From Annulohypoxylon bovei var. microspora (Eukaryota; Ascomycota; Sordariomycetes; Xylariales; Hypoxylaceae): a stretch of DNA of 64,000 bases. The notes below the pieces were generated by a model. That model worked only from the letters and a program-made list of their open reading frames with translations. It ran no database searches and was not told the origin of the DNA. Location: the NCBI GenBank assembly GCA_022836615.1, contig MU405290.1, positions 62,001 to 126,000 on the forward strand. The letters run 5' to 3'. Every line of letters starts with the position of its first letter. The stretch's first letter is position 1. Made by a program: the position numbers and the translations under genes. Positions 59,809 to 64,000 of this stretch are shown here, piece after piece.

Positions 59809-61831
59809 ATGGATCCAACTATGATGGCATCGCAGATGGGACCGGCGCCTTTCTTTTACTACACGCCAGACCCCAACCCAGAAAACCGGCATCACGGGCA
59901 CTTCAGCCAGCAGCCAGGATTTCAACAGATGCAGCAACATCAGGTATTCCCTGTGGTACCTACGCTACCGTCGACGCCGATTTACTCGAGGCCGAACTCA
60001 GCTTGCTCGCAACAGCCATTCCCGAATAAGATGTACAGCAGTGTCCCGAGCAACATAACTCCGATGGCGTCACCTCAGACAACGCAGCGACCGGGTATCT
60101 TAGTACAGACTCAACCGTCTAAGTTGATGCTCGAGACTGAGCTTTGCGATAACGATGGCTTCTACTACCCGGCCACGCCTCCCTTGTCAACTTCGGGTAG
60201 TTCCATGGGTAGCCCATGTAACTCGAACGACATGTTAGCCACACCGCTCAACCCCATGTTTTCTGGATTAGACGGATGCGAGATGCAGGTGGTGAAGCCG
60301 GAAGTCGAGGCCGTACCGGAGAACCTTGAGAATTTGGACTGGGCCAACTGCGGCTCGCCACCTTTAACACCTGGTATGTTCATATTTCTGTTTTCGGATT
60401 TAATATTCTTAAACAGAATCCGTTTTATGAAGCGGATAAGAGTTAGTCTCGGAAGAGAAAGGATTCAAGATTCTAAAATTTCTAAAAATAATTGTTTTCG
60501 AAGGTGGAAATATCATAAAGTTTCAAAAGTTTCAAGACAAATGGGATTGAAAATTGGAAATTGGCGGGGCATGGATTGAAATTCACCGCCTTATCTCTCA
60601 CTATCTAAAACTTAAATGTTTTAAACTCATTGGAATTGGGGTCGCTAACTTTATTTTTTTCCTCCTGGGTACAGTTTATCTCCAATCTCAGTCAGGAAAT
60701 CAGATTCAAATTCAGTCTCCCAACTCCAGTTTTTCAAGCGACCATTTGTCGCCTACGTCCTGCCCTTCATTGTCGCCATCACCATCGCCTTACGCACGAT
60801 CTGTTACATCGGAGCAAGACGTGGACTCTAGCTTCTGTGACCCTCGGAATTTGACAGTTGGCGGTGTGTCCAACCCCACTTTGGCGCCTGAGTTTTCTGC
60901 CCCTGTCGCGTTGGAGGAATTCAGGGGTGACGCTCTTCCAAAACAATCTCTCCCTACCTCCTTCGAATTCAACCCAGAGGTTCACCACGGTCTACCAAAT
61001 TTCGAGGACATTTCCGACCTTGAATCAGAAGACGACTTCGTCAATCGCCTTGTCAACATCACTGGTCAATCAGGTGCCGACGTTAAGAGGTCACGTTCTG
61101 CTACTTGCTCTACTACTTTGTCACTTGGTAACGAGTCGTTCTTCGGTGAGAGTGACTTCGACGCTGAGGATTCCGCTTCCTGTGACGTAACTGGATTTTC
61201 CAGTTGTACATCATCAGACCCTGATTCTCACAAGGACAAGAAGTTCAAGAAGTCGAAGAAGGAATCGCGAAAAGCTGCGCCTGTCATGAATGTCGCTGCC
61301 GATTCTAGCTCTAATCAGGGTGGTGAGCAATCACAACAACAAGCACACACTGACCCCGAGGAGAGCAACAATGCTGGGTCACCCGAGGGATCAAATGCAC
61401 AAACTCCGCTACAGAGTGCACCCAATCGCCGAGGCCGTAAGCAATCATTAACCGAGGATCCCAGCAAGACTTTTGTCTGTGAGCTATGCAATCGTCGCTT
61501 TCGCCGACAGGAACATCTCAAGCGACACTACCGCTCTCTGCACACGCAAGACAAGCCTTTCGAGTGTCACGAGTGTGGTAAGAAGTTCTCAAGAAGCGAC
61601 AATTTATCACAACATGCGCGAACTCATGGCAGCGGCGCCATCCTCATGAATCTCATCGATACGAGTGAGGAGGGTCTCGACTTGATGCCACCTGGTGAGA
61701 CTGATTACGCAAATTTCGGCAAGGTGCTCTTTCAAGTCGCATCCGAGGTTCCCGGTAGTTCCAGCGACCTCTCTTCAGACGAATCTCCTAGTGAGGGTCA
61801 GGGCAAGAAGAAGCGCAAGCGATCTGACTAA
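59809..61831 (+). CDS. msn2: Msn2/Seb1-type C2H2 stress transcription factor (two exons)
   Basis: Transcription factor expected to bind STRE (AGGGG) elements in stress responses, as its yeast, Trichoderma (Seb1) and Aspergillus relatives do. Exons are 59809-60373 and 60675-61831, giving 573 aa. The 301-nt intron begins GTATGT and ends TACAG. The ATG has a good A-rich context (ACAAAAATGG). Residues 1-188 are Gln/Pro/Ser-rich activation-like sequence. Residues about 190-450 are Ser-rich and acidic, with possible phosphosites. Two tandem zinc fingers sit near the C-terminus: C457-x2-C-x12-H-x4-H478 and C486-x2-C-x12-H-x3-H506, with the family linker TQDKPFECHECGKKF. The C-terminus is basic (KKKRKRSD), a likely nuclear localisation signal. 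The gene stands alone beside a large gene desert. Confidence 0.95.
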
Positions 61832-63429
61832 ATCATCATCCGAGTTAATCGAGAAGGATGAAGATCAGACATACCCGTCGGGGATCCACCAGAGAGATCC
61901 CTCGGCGTACGCCCCTAATGACATAATGACTTTCACAAACACATTCGACCTAGCCTAGCCAGCTTCATTTACGCGGATCAGGTCACTAGGCCTAGGTAGA
62001 GAGGACTACAAAAGTTGCACATTGATTTTCCAGCATCGACTTGTCTTCTTGTACCAATATTGTGACAAAAACAACCCTTTTTCTTCATGACGACATAAAA
62101 AATTGCTCACGGGAGCGGCAAGGCAACCTCAAGGGATACAACGGATTGGTGATGAGGCGTCGATCGGGCGGGCATTTTGAAACAATCATACAGAGGCGGA
62201 TACTTGCCATGGAAAGCAATGCGATACACCTATTTTTACATCTTTATTTATGGCGGCCTATTCTTCTCTACGCTCGTTGTAATCTCTACGGCAGGGCGGA
62301 GCAGAGCAGTCGCTCCTCGCTATAGGACACGTTCAGTGAGAGGAGGGGGAGAGAAGAGGAAGAAGAAGAAGAGGGAGGGGAAAGGGAAGCAGTGTGCAAG
62401 GAGGCCTTTCACTGAACCCTCTTCGTGTGTCTAATTTCAGTTTATTTGGTTTATTTTTCGAACTTCGTTTATTGCGATTGCTCTGGCGGTGCGGGTCACA
62501 AGATGATAGCTTTCAGCATACTCTGTAAAAGATAGGAAATTGATCCAAGCAATGGTTTTGCCGCTGCCAAACAATAACTTTGTCCAAGTTTTTTAATTCT
62601 ATCATGACCAGTCTTGATTACCTACATCTACATACCTAAGCATCTCCCTATCGTGTACTTCGTATAAGGGCATAGGTACTGGGTATGCAGTTACAACATT
62701 GAGTACTAGTATTCGTACGTGATTGCCTTGTCCTTTACTTGCCGGTAAGTATAATAAGGTAGTAACCATGCTGGATGTTACGTCATTCCAATCTACCAGG
62801 CAGGTACCTATGTAATTCTCGCCTTATCTAACTAGTAGCTACAGCACCTACATAACCATACCTAACTTTTAGTGTCTCCATTTTCGAACATCTCCAAAAG
62901 AACCACCTATACTAAATCGCTAAATCATACTAGAAACGATCGTATTCCTGCCTAACCTTTTAACGGTGTCTGTTTGTGACAGCTAGTCCCTACAAACAGA
63001 GCCTTAGCCGCCTCAAGGCTGTTTTCAATCATTCGTAACCCCGCTAAGCAAACGCCGTTTTATGAGCTATCCTCCTCATAATTCGCTTGGTTAGAGTCCT
63101 AATTGGAGATATCTATAAGTTCAGATATGCCTAACTACGTCTATACTAGCAGCTGAACGATAGCTCATAGTGCACGAGCACTACTTCAATTATTCTATAC
63201 TACGGGACAGCTTACCGAGATCAGCTGAGATATACCTAGCGAGAAGAAAAAAAGTGAAAAGTGAAAAGTGAGGCAATTGGCCCTTGGACTTATTGGAACT
63301 GTGATGGTTAAGACGAATCCCACCTACCAGAGAACGATCACTCATCCTTAGGCTGTCACACTATTTGGACTCTTTTTATTTCTCCGAAATTTCCAGCTGT
63401 CACACATTTTGACAATCACTAAAAGATCC
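61832..63429. other. intergenic
   Basis: About 1.6 kb, the 3' flank of the Msn2-type gene and promoter of dph6. Contains a purine-rich tract (62336-62392) and an AAAAGTG direct repeat near 63250-63275. No coding gene recognised. Confidence 0.5.
62336..62392. repeat. polypurine (GA/GAA) tract
   Basis: A 57-bp stretch almost purely of purines with GAA units, downstream of the Msn2-type gene. Such tracts can form non-B structures; no function is shown. Confidence 0.8.
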
Positions 63430-64000
63430 ATGGCAACGGGCGATCCTCTAAACGTTGTTGCCCTGGTATCTGGAGGAAAGGATAGCTTCTACTCCATTCT
63501 CCACTGTTTGGCCAATGGACATCGCGTCATAGCACTGGCTAATCTCCATCCGCCGCCTGGAGTTGTCAGTACTAGTACACATACTACTGCCAGATCCGAA
63601 GATGAAGATGGGCCTAGAGCCGAAGTTGACTGCGCTATTAGCAAAATTGCTGCCATACAGATCTCCCCTAGCGATGATCTAGTTGCCCAACATCAGCACG
63701 GCTCGCTCCCAGGACCAAGGGTCGACGATGATAACCAAGATGAAGACGAGATCGACTTGAATAGTTTCATGTACCAGACTGTAGGTCACCAGGTGATACC
63801 TCTTTATGCCCAAGCCACAGGGCTGCCTCTATTCCGCCAGGCTATCCTGGGGACTGCGGTAGATAGTGGCATAAGTTACAAAGACCCGGATGATCATCAC
63901 CAGGAAGAGGACGAGACAGAGTCCTTAGTCCCGCTCCTACGTGCTGTTCTCAAGGCTCATCCGGAGGTTAATGCCCTGTGCACGGGCGCAATACTATCGA
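63430..64000 (+). CDS. dph6: diphthine-ammonia ligase Dph6 (partial, runs off the end)
   Basis: Last step of diphthamide synthesis on elongation factor 2: ATP-driven amidation of diphthine. The open frame from the ATG at 63430 continues without stop to the window edge, giving 190 codons of the N-terminus. The ATP-pyrophosphatase motif SGGKDS lies at residues about 14-19 (VVALVSGGKDSFYS). Further family segments are GHRVIALANLHPP, SFMYQTVGHQVIPLYAQATGLPLFRQ and DETESLVPLLRAVLKAHPEVNALCTGAI. A low-complexity, acidic insertion (residues about 52-110) lies between the first two, as in other fungal members. The C-terminal half (normally carrying endoribonuclease L-PSP-like domains in fungal Dph6) is outside the window. 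Confidence 0.93.
   Translation, partial: MATGDPLNVVALVSGGKDSFYSILHCLANGHRVIALANLHPPPGVVSTSTHTTARSEDEDGPRAEVDCAISKIAAIQISPSDDLVAQHQHGSLPGPRVDDDNQDEDEIDLNSFMYQTVGHQVIPLYAQATGLPLFRQAILGTAVDSGISYKDPDDHHQEEDETESLVPLLRAVLKAHPEVNALCTGAILS

Noticed and set aside
1..64000. CRISPR arrays, prophage, bacterial operons, biosynthetic cluster core enzymes
   Set aside because: None seen; the gene content and introns are those of a fungal chromosome, and there is no PKS, NRPS or terpene synthase motif.

Overview
The window is nuclear DNA from a filamentous ascomycete, most likely a Sordariomycete. The evidence is short spliceosomal introns (GTRNGT...YAG), compact genes on both strands, and a fungal gene set: a Zn(II)2Cys6 regulator, an Msn2/Seb1-type C2H2 factor, Shr3, a mitoribosomal pseudo-SOD, and SAM-PH, GH47 and M28 proteins. 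GC-rich coding blocks alternate with AT-richer gene-poor stretches full of short palindromes built on CCTAGG and ACTACGTAGT. No bacterial operons, tRNA, rRNA or CRISPR were found.

Layout. 1.6-6.4 kb (+): a conserved unknown protein, cytosolic tyrosyl-tRNA synthetase, and an SOD-like 37S mitoribosomal protein. 7.5-10.1 kb (-): a SAM-PH protein with a separate acidic first exon. 10.1-18.5 kb: gene-poor, holding a 454-bp non-autonomous hAT-type element with perfect 8-bp target duplications, and a cluster of AAATTAGCCCA repeats. 18.5-26.7 kb (+): a Zn2Cys6 regulator, a type II haloacid dehalogenase-like protein with a tandem repeat just after its stop, and a cysteine-rich single-pass membrane protein. 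28.2-37.7 kb (-): Shr3, a GH47 alpha-1,2-mannosidase, an M28 aminopeptidase, and a conserved coiled-coil protein. 41.4-45.1 kb (-): a five-exon UPF1-like helicase (Hcs1/SMUBP-2 type) and a DUF202 membrane protein. 45.1-59.8 kb: a 14.7-kb stretch with no supportable gene. 59.8-61.8 kb (+): an Msn2/Seb1 zinc-finger factor. 63.4 kb to the end (+): the start of a Dph6-type diphthine-ammonia ligase.

The genes do not form one pathway. Most are housekeeping: translation (TyrRS, mS42, Dph6), secretory and membrane-protein handling (Shr3, GH47, M28), and nucleic-acid maintenance (helicase). Three are regulatory or sensory: the Zn2Cys6 factor, the Msn2/Seb1 factor and the Cys-rich membrane protein. I rebuilt exon structures by matching splice signals, reading phase and family sequence. 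Several genes are incomplete if read as single ORFs: SAM-PH, GH47, Zn2Cys6, helicase, DUF202, Shr3, M28, mS42 and the coiled-coil protein. I did not find a clearly novel multi-gene system. The most concrete new observations are the hAT-type MITE, the exon reconstructions, and the repeat and palindrome content of the gene-poor regions.
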